Part shown: piece after piece, positions 27,632 to 35,444 of the stretch | Numbering within the stretch: the first letter of the stretch is position 1 | Layout of the letters: every line of letters begins with the position of its first letter | Assembly: GCA_963728785.1 (NCBI GenBank) | Contig: CAVSKV010000004.1 | Location: 868,001 to 932,000, forward strand | Direction: 5' to 3' | DNA from: JAGWRI01 sp963728785 | Lineage (GTDB): Bacteria > Gemmatimonadota > Gemmatimonadetes > Gemmatimonadales > Gemmatimonadaceae | DNA length: 64,000 nt | Notes under the pieces: model-generated | Database searches by the model: none | Seen by the model: the letters and a program-made list of their open reading frames with translations, nothing else | What the model was told of the DNA's origin: nothing | Made by a program: the position numbers and the translations under genes

Positions 27632-28993
27632 CTACTTCCGAGGCTTGCCGGGCGCCGCGCCAGTCGTTCCCCGGGCCGGCGCCGGCTGCTGGGGCAGGGC
27701 GGTGTCTCCCGTGGGGGAGGGCGTGATACCCGCCGTTCCTGCCAGGCGCTCCAGAGCCAAGTCCGCGTGATCGGCCGGTAGGCTGAGCAGCACGCCGTCG
27801 CCCTCGTTCAGTCCGCGCAGGATGATCACGTCGTCATCGTTCATCGCTCCCAACTTCACCTGCTGCTTCACCACCCGGGATCCGACCTGCTTGTAAACCA
27901 CGGGGATCCCGCTGTCGCTACTCACGGCTTCGATGGGAACGAAGTTCACGCCGGTGGCTTCGTACGTGTTGATGGCGTTGCCCGTGGTCATGCCCGGGCG
28001 CAGCGTGGTATCGGGGCGGTCCACGTTGATGTGCACCTCGAACACCTTGGCATCCGAATTCGGCCGCTGCTCGCCGACATTGGCCACGCTCGTCACCGTG
28101 CCGGGCAGCGCCTTGGACGGGTCGGCGTCGAGCGTGATCGCCACCTTCTGGCCCACCACCACCTTGCGGACGTCGATCTCGTTGATGTAGGTGACCGACT
28201 CCATCTGGGTGAGATCGGGCAGGGTGGCCACGGCGCCGTCAAACGGATTGACCGTCGAGCCGACCGTCCGCTTCTTGCCGTCCCATTCTTTGACGTAGAT
28301 GACCATGCCCGGCGCCGGCGCACGAATGGTGAAGCCGGCCATGACTGACTGGACCATCGCGAGCTGGTTCTTCTGGCGGGCCAGGTCGGCCCCGACCTCG
28401 CTCATCTTGGCTTGTGCCTGCAGCGTTTGCGTCTTGTAGTCGGCCTTGGCTTGGGCGAGTGCACGGTCCCCCTGCTCGTAGTCGATTTCCACTTGCCGCT
28501 GGATGCTCGGCGCCTCGTAAATCGACTGCTCCTTGATGATCTTCTTCTGTTCCAGTGCCAGTTCCTGCGACCGGATGTCCTCGCGCGCCTTCGAGAGCGT
28601 GAGCGTCGAGTCCAGCATCGCCTGTTCGTAGTCGGCCTCGGCCTTCTGTACCGCGAGCGTGACGTCGGCCAGCTTGGGTGCGACACTGGCGCGGTCAAGC
28701 GTGGCGACCACGTCGCCGGTCTTGACGAGCGACCCCTCGGGGACCAGGGTAGCGATCTTCATCTGGTAGATCTGCGCCTGCATGGCCTCCTGGGGCACGG
28801 TGATCTGCACGAACTTGCGCGCGCGCAGTTCGCCGGACGTCGTCACCAGGACGCGGAAGTCGCCGTGCTTCACCTGCGCGACGAGCGCCGGGTCGGCCCC
28901 GCGCTCGTTGTGCGCGAAGACCCACGTGACCGGTACGCCGAGCAGGACGATGACCACCGCAGCGATGAACCAGCGGGACCGGACGAAGCGCAT
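27632..28993 (-). CDS. HlyD/MacA-family periplasmic adaptor
   Basis: 453 aa from the ATG at 28993, which begins directly with a positively charged n-region and a membrane anchor (M-R-F-V-R-S-R-W then about 18 hydrophobic residues). An upstream in-frame extension to 29191 is basic, low-complexity and rejected. The lipoyl half-motif (V-P-E-G-S-L-V-K-T-G-D-V-V-A) is near residues 84-97, a long coiled-coil hairpin follows (about 110-205), then the second lipoyl half and beta-barrel domains. The C-terminus is Pro/Ala/Gly rich. It is first in the adaptor-permease-TolC operon. Confidence 0.88.
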   Translation of the reverse strand: MRFVRSRWFIAAVVIVLLGVPVTWVFAHNERGADPALVAQVKHGDFRVLVTTSGELRARKFVQITVPQEAMQAQIYQMKIATLVPEGSLVKTGDVVATLDRASVAPKLADVTLAVQKAEADYEQAMLDSTLTLSKAREDIRSQELALEQKKIIKEQSIYEAPSIQRQVEIDYEQGDRALAQAKADYKTQTLQAQAKMSEVGADLARQKNQLAMVQSVMAGFTIRAPAPGMVIYVKEWDGKKRTVGSTVNPFDGAVATLPDLTQMESVTYINEIDVRKVVVGQKVAITLDADPSKALPGTVTSVANVGEQRPNSDAKVFEVHINVDRPDTTLRPGMTTGNAINTYEATGVNFVPIEAVSSDSGIPVVYKQVGSRVVKQQVKLGAMNDDDVIILRGLNEGDGVLLSLPADHADLALERLAGTAGITPSPTGDTALPQQPAPARGTTGAAPGKPRK

Positions 28994-29493
28994 GGCGACT
29001 CCACCGACAGAGGGGGGGACGGGAACTACCTGCTCATCCGGCCAATCGAGCCGACGCGGCGCTGAACTGCTCAGCGCCATGCGTTCGACACCGCGAACGA
29101 CCCGATCGTTTCCGGCACGGCGCCGCCGATCCGTGGAGCGGAGCGGCAGTGCCGTGCCTGACGAATATGCAGCGCGCCCCGTCGAGCGCACCGGCTTTCA
29201 TGAACTCGTAATTGAAACTTCCTCATGCGCTAATGTTTGCCCCGCAGGCCTCGATGCCGCGATCCGGGGGAGGTTGCGGGCGCGGCTGGCCTTGCCGCAT
29301 CTCGAACTTGTCTGAGATCGCGGTATACAAAGTGTTCCCATTCAATGCGTTACGATGTATTTCCCCCTACTGCGGACGGCTCGAGTGCCGATTACATTCC
29401 CGTTCCCCGGTTCGCGGACAGGTCACGTCCGTGATCGCTCGTCCCCGGCCGGGCCTCTACGCTCTCACCGTCGACGCCGACATCGAGCGCGCC
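28994..29493. other. Divergent intergenic region (500 nt)
   Basis: It lies between the divergent HlyD adaptor gene and the BNR lipoprotein gene. No gene with recognisable features is seen. The interval 29300-29370 is clearly more A/T rich than its surroundings and contains TATACA (29324-29329) and GATGTATTTC, plausible plus-strand -10 elements with poor -35 matches. An uninterrupted plus-strand frame runs through the region into the lipoprotein gene but has no coding character before the lipoprotein signal peptide. Confidence 0.5.
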
Positions 29494-30717
29494 ATGCGAC
29501 CCGCGGTCGCCTTTGTCATTGCACTGCTGCTGGTTGGCTGCACCGATCGTCCGATTGCCACTGCCGTGCGGCACGCCGCCGCTCCGCTTGCCAGCACCGC
29601 CGCGGGAACGAATCCGGCGGCCGGGCAGGACAGGATCCCCGACGACACCACCACGCCCGATCTGACCCCGATCATGTCGCGGGTCGAGGCTACCTTCTCC
29701 CCCACGCTGTCGCAGGTCGCCATTCCCGCGGATGCGTTCTCGACTGCTTCCGACGCCGTGCATCCGGACGTGGCGTGCGACGCCGCCAGCCTGAATGGTG
29801 CGCGATGCTGGGCGACCTACACGCCGTACATGAGTTCCGATCCCACATGGGAGAACCCGTCGTTCCTCACGGACGCCGCCGACACCACCTGGCGGCTACC
29901 GAACGGCGTGACCAATCCCGTGATCCCCTGGCCGGGGGTCGGCGCCTACAACTCCGATCCGGACCAGGGCTTCGACCCCGGTACGGGGAGGCTCGTGACC
30001 TTCTACCGCCGGGTCGACGCCAGTTATAATAATATATTCATAACGTCCACCGGCGATGGGCAGACCTGGAGCCAGCCCAAGCTGGCCTTTCGGGAACTGA
30101 ACCACAACGCCGTCTCGCCGGCGGTGGTCATCGACGCCCGGCGCAACGCCCGCGTCTGGTACGTGCAGTCGGGCGTCGGCTGTAGCTCCCCCACGACCAG
30201 CGTGGCGATGCGAACGGCGAGCCCCGATTCGGGCCAGGCATTCGAGGACGCCGTCTGGTCGGCCCCCGTGACCGTCCAGATGTCGCAGCCGGGCTTCGCG
30301 ATCTGGCACATGGACGTGATCGCGCTTCCGCGGGAAGCCGGGTACCTCGCCCTGCTGGCCAGCCACCCGAGCACCTCCGACTGTGCCTCCGACGACCTCT
30401 GGCTCGCCATCAGCCCCGACGGCGTGCGGTGGCGGGTGTTCCCCGTCCCGATCCTCTGGCGCGGCATGGCGGAGGCCAAGAAGCTGGGCATCCAGACCTG
30501 GTACCGGAGCGCGATGCGCTACGATCCCGCTACCGATATGCTTCACATCTGGCCATCGGCGTTCACCGTCAACAGCCGATGGAATATCTATCACGCGCAA
30601 GCCAACTTCACGAACCTGCTACGCGTGCTCATGGCCGCCGCGCCCGCCGACCAGCCGTCGGCCGACCTGCACAGGGCGAGCCGCGTGGCAGCTGCCGTCC
30701 GTGCGCGCATGCCGTGA
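29494..30717 (+). CDS. BNR/sialidase-like lipoprotein
   Basis: 407 aa beginning M-R-P-A-V-A-F-V-I-A-L-L-L-V-G-C: a lipoprotein signal peptide with Cys at residue 16. The mature part contains an Asp-box (S-T-G-D-G-Q-T-W) and alternating W-x-x-P repeats, consistent with a six-bladed propeller such as sialidase or BNR-repeat proteins. Catalytic sialidase residues cannot be assigned. Codons around 30022-30042 (S-Y-N-N-I-F-I) use A/T third bases almost throughout, unlike the rest of the gene. It precedes, 68 nt away, a sugar ABC importer, so it may supply or bind a carbohydrate; that link is inference. Confidence 0.65.
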   Translation: MRPAVAFVIALLLVGCTDRPIATAVRHAAAPLASTAAGTNPAAGQDRIPDDTTTPDLTPIMSRVEATFSPTLSQVAIPADAFSTASDAVHPDVACDAASLNGARCWATYTPYMSSDPTWENPSFLTDAADTTWRLPNGVTNPVIPWPGVGAYNSDPDQGFDPGTGRLVTFYRRVDASYNNIFITSTGDGQTWSQPKLAFRELNHNAVSPAVVIDARRNARVWYVQSGVGCSSPTTSVAMRTASPDSGQAFEDAVWSAPVTVQMSQPGFAIWHMDVIALPREAGYLALLASHPSTSDCASDDLWLAISPDGVRWRVFPVPILWRGMAEAKKLGIQTWYRSAMRYDPATDMLHIWPSAFTVNSRWNIYHAQANFTNLLRVLMAAAPADQPSADLHRASRVAAAVRARMP

Positions 30718-30748
30718 GCTTGCCGTTTGAAGGCGCGCGTGGCAAGCT
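30717..30748 (+). terminator. Hairpin between the lipoprotein and sugar-importer genes
   Basis: AGCTTGCC (30717-30724) pairs with GGCAAGCT (30741-30748) over a 16-nt loop, starting at the last base of the lipoprotein stop codon. No U-run follows, so it may attenuate rather than terminate, or act as an mRNA-stability element. Confidence 0.4.
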
Positions 30749-30785
30749 TCCCAGCGCCTTCCTCGTTCCAACGGTGAACTCCCGC

Positions 30786-31748
30786 ATGTTCGCATCTCGA
30801 TCGCGCCCCCGCCCGCTGGCGAGCGCGTTGCTGGTTCTCGTCGTGGCCTTGGCGCCGTCGGCCTGTCGCCGCGCCGGCCCGAATGCCGCCGGAACCTCCG
30901 GAAAGACCATCGGCGTCTCACTGCTCACGCGCGAAGATGAGTTCTACCGTCAGCTCGAAGCCGGGCTGCGCCAGGCCGCCCAGGCGCACGGCTACACGCT
31001 CGTCCTCAACTCGGGCGACCGCGACCTGGCCAAGCAACAATCGCAGATCGATGATTTCATCGTGCAGCACGTAGATGCGATCGTGGTCTGCCCGGTGGAT
31101 TCCAAGGGCATCGGACCGGCGATCCAGCGTGCCAACGCGGCCGGGATTCCCGTGTTCACGGCCGATATCGCGGCCGACGGCGGCCAGGTGGTCTCGCATG
31201 TGGCCTCCGACAACGTGGCCGGCGGCCGGCTGGCCGCCGAGTACATCGCCAAGCTGATCGGCGACAAGGGCAACGTGGGCATCATCGGCGAGCCCGACGT
31301 CCAGTCCACGATCGATCGCGAAGCCGGGTTCAAGGACGCCCTGAGCGCGCATCCCGACATCCATCTGGTGGCCGATCTCAACGGGTCGGGCACGCGCGAC
31401 CATGCGCTGAAAGCGGCCGACGACATGCTCCAGGCCCACCCGCATCTCGACGCGATCTTCGCGATCAACGACGAGTCGGCGCTGGGCGCGCTGTCCAGTG
31501 CGCAGTCGCACCATGCCCGACTGGTGATCGTCGGCTACGATGCCGGCGCCGAGGCCCAACGCGCCATCGCCGCCGGCAGCCAACTCAAGGCCGACGTGGC
31601 GCAGCAGCCCAAGGTGATCGGCGAGCGGACCATCGACGCCATCGCCGACTACCTGGCGGGCAAGGCCCCTCCGGGCCGGATCGCCGTGCCGGTGCGCATC
31701 GTCGACGCCGATTCCGTGCGCGCCATGGCCACGGGCGCCAAGCCGTAG
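30786..31748 (+). CDS. Sugar-binding lipoprotein of a CUT2 ABC importer (RbsB-like)
   Basis: 320 aa with a lipoprotein signal (L-A-P-S-A-C, Cys near residue 24). The mature protein has the two-domain periplasmic-binding fold of the RbsB/LacI sugar family: S-x-L-x-x-x-x-x-F-Y near the N-terminus, D-A-I-V-V-C-P-V-D, and the hinge and C-terminal I-N-D-E-S-A-L-G-A and V-G-Y-D-A-G motifs. The likely ligand is a pentose or hexose. The ATPase gene starts 4 nt after the stop and the permease overlaps that, giving a complete B-A-C importer. An ATG-led longer frame from 30429 is the wrong start, as it lies inside the preceding gene. Confidence 0.9.
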   Translation: MFASRSRPRPLASALLVLVVALAPSACRRAGPNAAGTSGKTIGVSLLTREDEFYRQLEAGLRQAAQAHGYTLVLNSGDRDLAKQQSQIDDFIVQHVDAIVVCPVDSKGIGPAIQRANAAGIPVFTADIAADGGQVVSHVASDNVAGGRLAAEYIAKLIGDKGNVGIIGEPDVQSTIDREAGFKDALSAHPDIHLVADLNGSGTRDHALKAADDMLQAHPHLDAIFAINDESALGALSSAQSHHARLVIVGYDAGAEAQRAIAAGSQLKADVAQQPKVIGERTIDAIADYLAGKAPPGRIAVPVRIVDADSVRAMATGAKP

Positions 31749-31752
31749 GCGC

Positions 31753-33240
31753 GTGGAGCTCGAAGCCCGCTCGCTGGTCAAGCGCTATCCCGGAGTGCTG
31801 GCGCTGGACGACGTGAGCATCGCCGTGCGCGGCCGTGAGGTGCACGCCGTGGCCGGCGAGAACGGCGCCGGCAAGTCCACCCTCATGAAAGTGCTTTCGG
31901 GCGCGGTGCGGCCGGACGCGGGCACGCTGGCCGTCGACGGCCACCCGGTGCGCTTCGAGTCGCCTCACGCGGCACACGCGGCCGGCATCCGCATGATTCA
32001 CCAGGAGCTGAGCCTGGTGCCCGAGTTGTCGGTGGCCGAGAACGTATTCCTCGGCGCCGAGCCGGCACGGCGCGGCGTGGTGGACCGGAAGAGGCAGGAG
32101 CGTGATGCACGCGCCGTGCTGGAGCGGCTGGGGCAGGGCCGCCTCGATCCACGCGCCCGGGTGGCGGGACTGCCGCTGGCGGCGCGGCAGATGACGGAGA
32201 TTGCCAAGGCCGTGGCGGCGCGCGCGCGTGTGCTGATCATGGACGAGCCCACCGCGATCCTGGCACAGGAAGAGACCGATGTGCTCTTTCGCGTGATCGC
32301 GCAGTTGCGCGACGATGGCGTGGCGGTGGTGTACATCTCGCACCGGATCGACGAGATCTTCCGCATTGCCGGCCGCATCACGGTGCTGCGCGACGGGCGG
32401 CTCGTGACGTCGGCGCCGCTCGCCGAGCTGACACGGGCCGACGTCGTGCGGTTGATGGTGGGGCGCGAGTTGGCGGCCGGCTACCCGCGGCCGGCTGGAC
32501 TGCCGGGCGCCGAGCTGTTGCGGCTTGAGGGGGTGACGTCGGGGCCGGTGCGGGGCGCGTCGCTCGCCCTCCGCGCCGGCGAGATCGTGGGCCTCGTCGG
32601 TCTGGTCGGGGCAGGGCGCACGGAGCTGGCCCGTGCCGTCTTCGGCGCCGCCCCGCGGCGCGAAGGCCGCATGTGGATCGACGGGCGCCCGTTCGCGCCG
32701 CGCACCCCCCGCGAGGCGATCGCCGCCGGCGTGGCGCTGCTCCCGGAGGACCGCAAGCGCCAGGGACTGGTGCTCATGGCGGCTATTAAAGATAACGTAT
32801 CGTTGCCGTCGCTCCCCGCGCTGGCCCGTCGCGGCGTGGTCGACCGGGCGCGCGAGCGCGAGGGCGTTGCCCGGTGGATCGAGGCGCTGGGCGTCCGCAC
32901 GCCATCTCTCGACCGGCCGGCCCAGCAGCTCTCCGGGGGCAACCAGCAGAAGGTGGTGCTCGCCCGCTGGATGCTGCGCCACGCGCGGGTGCTGCTGTTC
33001 GACGAGCCCACGCGCGGCATCGACGTGGGCGCCAAGGCGGAGATCTACTCCCTTATGCGCCGGCTGGCCGACGAAGGCGCCGGCATTCTCATGATCTCGT
33101 CCGACCTGCCAGAGGCGCTCGGCATGGCCGACCGGTTGTTCGCCATGCGCGGCGGCCGCATTGTGGGCGAACTGCCACGGGTCGACGCTACCCCCGACCG
33201 CGTCGCCGCGCTCATCCTCGGCCAGAGCGAAGCGGCATGA
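31753..33240 (+). CDS. CUT2 sugar ABC importer ATP-binding protein (RbsA/MglA-like)
   Basis: 495 aa from GTG. It is a tandem two-domain ATPase as in RbsA, MglA and XylG. The first domain has Walker A G-E-N-G-A-G-K-S-T and Walker B I-M-D-E-P-T. The second has the characteristically altered loop G-L-V-G-A-G-R-T-E, the signature L-S-G-G-N-Q-Q-K and Walker B L-F-D-E-P-T-R-G-I-D-V-G. The GTG start is 4 nt after the binding-protein stop. ATGA overlap (33237-33240) couples it to the permease. Codons at about 32782-32802 (A-I-K-D-N-V) are unusually A/T rich for the gene. Confidence 0.93.
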   Translation: MELEARSLVKRYPGVLALDDVSIAVRGREVHAVAGENGAGKSTLMKVLSGAVRPDAGTLAVDGHPVRFESPHAAHAAGIRMIHQELSLVPELSVAENVFLGAEPARRGVVDRKRQERDARAVLERLGQGRLDPRARVAGLPLAARQMTEIAKAVAARARVLIMDEPTAILAQEETDVLFRVIAQLRDDGVAVVYISHRIDEIFRIAGRITVLRDGRLVTSAPLAELTRADVVRLMVGRELAAGYPRPAGLPGAELLRLEGVTSGPVRGASLALRAGEIVGLVGLVGAGRTELARAVFGAAPRREGRMWIDGRPFAPRTPREAIAAGVALLPEDRKRQGLVLMAAIKDNVSLPSLPALARRGVVDRAREREGVARWIEALGVRTPSLDRPAQQLSGGNQQKVVLARWMLRHARVLLFDEPTRGIDVGAKAEIYSLMRRLADEGAGILMISSDLPEALGMADRLFAMRGGRIVGELPRVDATPDRVAALILGQSEAA

Positions 33241-34193
33241 CCGGAACCGGCCTGCGTTGGCAGCGGCTCACCGACTACATGCTGGTCGTGGCGACCCTGG
33301 TCGAAGCGGGCGTGTTCGCCGCAATCGCGCCCGGCTTCTTCTCCATCGGCAACGCCGTCAACATCGCGCTCAGCATCGCCGTCACCGGCATTCTGGCCGT
33401 TGGAATGACGGCGGTGATTCTCACGGCGGGCATCGACCTCTCCGTGGGGTCGGTGGTGGCGCTCACCGGCGTGACCGGCGCCATGGCCGCCGCGCACGGG
33501 TTCATGCCGGCCACGGCGGCCCTGGTTGTGGCCGTGCTCGTGGGCACGGCAACCGGCGTGGTGAACGGCACCCTGACGGCCTACTTCCAGGTGCCGGCGT
33601 TCGTCTCGACGCTGGCCATGCTCACCATCGCGCGAGGGCTCGCGTTCATCGTGTCGAGCGGGCGGAGCATCGGCGACCTGCCGCCGTCGTTCGGTGCGCT
33701 GGGACGCTCGGTCGTGCTGGGCATCCCGGCGCCGGTGCTGGTGATGGCCGTGGTGATGCTCGTCGGATCGTTCGTGCTGCGCCGCACCGTGTTCGGCCGC
33801 CACATCTACGCCATCGGCGGCAACACCGAGGCGGCCTGGCTGGCCGGCGTCGATACGAAGCGCGTGATCTGGTGGGTGTATGTGCTCAACGGGGCGCTGG
33901 CCGGCATCGCCGGACTCACGCTGGCTTCGCGGCTGGGGGCCGGCGTGCCCAACGCCGGGCAGCAGTACGAACTGGACGTCATCGCGGCCGTCGTGGTGGG
34001 TGGGGCGTCGCTGTTCGGCGGACGCGGGACGATCGCCGGCACGCTGTGGGGCGCCGTGTTCATCGGCGTGCTCACCAACGGACTCAACTTGGCGAACGTC
34101 GACCCCTACGTACAGAAGATCGCGCTCGGTGTAGTGATCGTACTAGCGGTGGTCGGCGACGAGATCAGTCGGCGGAAGCGGGCGGCGGGGTAG
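33237..34193 (+). CDS. CUT2 sugar ABC importer permease (RbsC-like)
   Basis: 318 aa with about eight to nine membrane helices. It carries the branched-type sugar permease motifs T-A-G-I-D-L-S-V-G-S and G-G-A-S-L-F-G-G-R-G-T-I-A-G-T. The ATG overlaps the ATPase stop; an in-frame extension to 32874 lies within the ATPase gene and is rejected. Its last 29 bases overlap, in the opposite sense, the 3' end of a small membrane protein gene. No sugar kinase or regulator is adjacent, so the substrate is unassigned. Confidence 0.92.
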   Translation: MTGTGLRWQRLTDYMLVVATLVEAGVFAAIAPGFFSIGNAVNIALSIAVTGILAVGMTAVILTAGIDLSVGSVVALTGVTGAMAAAHGFMPATAALVVAVLVGTATGVVNGTLTAYFQVPAFVSTLAMLTIARGLAFIVSSGRSIGDLPPSFGALGRSVVLGIPAPVLVMAVVMLVGSFVLRRTVFGRHIYAIGGNTEAAWLAGVDTKRVIWWVYVLNGALAGIAGLTLASRLGAGVPNAGQQYELDVIAAVVVGGASLFGGRGTIAGTLWGAVFIGVLTNGLNLANVDPYVQKIALGVVIVLAVVGDEISRRKRAAG

Positions 34194-34374
34194 GGCGGAA
34201 CACCCGTCGCAGCAGCCACACCACCAGCACGACCGGTAGCACGGCGAACACCACGAACTTGAGCGCGAAGATCGTGAACAGCCCCACGGCGATCAGCAGA
34301 ATCACGGGGATGCCGAGGATCGCCATCGTGAAGAACGGACGCAGGGCGAACAGTCGCAGCAGGGCGGCAATCAT
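34165..34374 (-). CDS. Small membrane protein, unknown
   Basis: 69 aa, not recognised. Two hydrophobic segments (about residues 13-34 and 36-56) joined almost without a loop, then L-R-R-V-F-R-P-T-P and a short Pro-rich tail. A CGGAG Shine-Dalgarno-like sequence lies upstream of the ATG. The gene is convergent with and overlaps the sugar permease by 29 nt. The strong membrane character and basic tail support a real gene, but a chance frame cannot be excluded. Confidence 0.55.
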   Translation of the reverse strand: MIAALLRLFALRPFFTMAILGIPVILLIAVGLFTIFALKFVVFAVLPVVLVVWLLRRVFRPTPPPASAD

Positions 34375-34491
34375 CAGGCGGGACTCCGCGAGAAGGGGAC
34401 GCTTGCCCTACGAGTTCACCCGGGCCCGGGGTTTCGCAACCCCCCCGCCGTTGCCAGCCGTGCTCGCCGCCGGGGCACCGGTTCGAGGCAG

Positions 34492-35046
34492 TCAGGGGGT
34501 CTCGATACGACCTTCGGCCACCGCCTCCCAGCCCGTGGGGTGCTTGACCACTTTGTAAATCCGCTCGAACTGCAACCGCGAGATGTCCGTGCTGGTGGGC
34601 GTGGAATAGCGTTGCACGACCAGGTATACCTCCATCGTGTCGGCCGGCAGGCGCAGGATCTGCGAGAACCGCACCACGTAGCCGGCCAACGGGGCCCGGC
34701 AGTGGGCCACCTTGGGCGAGCCCGTGGTGACCGCCGGTTCGCACGTGCCCTGTACGATGTGGCTGTCGAGAAGTCCGTTGCGCAGCGCGGGCCCGAGGGG
34801 TTCACCGCCTGCCAGCCCCGCGGTGCGGGGCAGGAATCGGGGATTGAGCAGCAGATACAGCGACGGGTCGCCCACCGTGAACGCCCCACCGACGGCTTCC
34901 TGGTAGATCGCCACCTGGTCGCGAGTCGGCAAATCGGCCAGGGTCAGGCCGTTCCCGCGAACGTAGGCCGCCTCAGGGCGCGGACCACAAGCGAACCCCG
35001 CAAGGCCAACGAGGCCGCAAAGGGTCGCTCGGCAGAACCGATTCAT
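34492..35046 (-). CDS. Hypothetical lipoprotein
   Basis: 184 aa with a lipoprotein signal peptide (L-V-G-L-A-G-F-A-C, Cys near residue 20). The mature protein is a single globular domain of mixed alpha/beta type with two cysteines (C-E-P and H-C-R) that might pair. No family is recognised. It lies alone between the small membrane protein gene and the decayed permease region. Confidence 0.65.
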   Translation of the reverse strand: MNRFCRATLCGLVGLAGFACGPRPEAAYVRGNGLTLADLPTRDQVAIYQEAVGGAFTVGDPSLYLLLNPRFLPRTAGLAGGEPLGPALRNGLLDSHIVQGTCEPAVTTGSPKVAHCRAPLAGYVVRFSQILRLPADTMEVYLVVQRYSTPTSTDISRLQFERIYKVVKHPTGWEAVAEGRIETP

Positions 35047-35444
35047 GGGCTGGTCTCTCCGGCGGGGGAGGCGCGCAGGGGGTTCGGTCGGAATGGAGCC
35101 CCGGTCCAGCAGCTGGACTCGTTCGCTACACGGAAATGTAATGCGCTCTCCGCGCTCCGTCTGACCTTCCCCCCGTCCTGTGGAACGCGGATGATGGGTC
35201 CGGCACGAGCCGTGAGGCGTGCCAACGGAACCACTTCACGGGGCCGTGGTGCTCGGGCTTACCCCTGGCGTGCTCTTCGTGGTCGCTGTCTTCGCCTGCC
35301 TGATCCCTGCCCCGCGCGCGCCGCCCGCGTGGACCCGTCGGAGATGTTCCACGCCGCCGAGTAGGCCCGGTGCCGGGGCGCCCCGCGCTTGCGCCGGCCA
35401 AACCGCGGGGGTACGGTAGGGAATCGCGTATCCTCGCGACCAAC
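35047..35444. other. 398-nt interval with decayed sequence
   Basis: It contains no intact gene. The central part (about 35240-35364) is recognisable as the tail of an ADOP-type permease with a frameshift and is listed separately. The remainder is G+C-rich, with no convincing promoter for the next permease gene. The interval looks like the scar of a duplicated permease locus. Confidence 0.5.
35240..35364 (+). pseudogene. C-terminal remnant of an FtsX/MacB (ADOP) permease
   Basis: One frame reads a last membrane helix, V-L-F-V-V-A-V-F-A-C-L-I-P-A, and the next frame continues R-A-A-R-V-D-P-S-E-M-F-H-A-A-E and a stop. Joined, they match the standard ADOP ending (helix, I-P-A-R-R-A-A-R-V-D-P, then 8-10 residues). 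A one-base frameshift near 35316-35325 separates the halves. The intact permease gene starting 81 nt downstream ends with the same pattern (Y-V-P-T-R-R-A-L-R-V-D-P), so this is probably a relic of a tandem copy. Confidence 0.65.

Noticed and set aside
29212..29493. 94-codon upstream extension of the BNR lipoprotein
   Set aside because: It would bury the lipoprotein signal peptide inside the chain; Cys- and Arg-rich without coding character.
30025..30030. TATAAT inside the BNR lipoprotein gene as a promoter
   Set aside because: No -35 element or downstream gene start; more simply explained as codons for Y-N-N.
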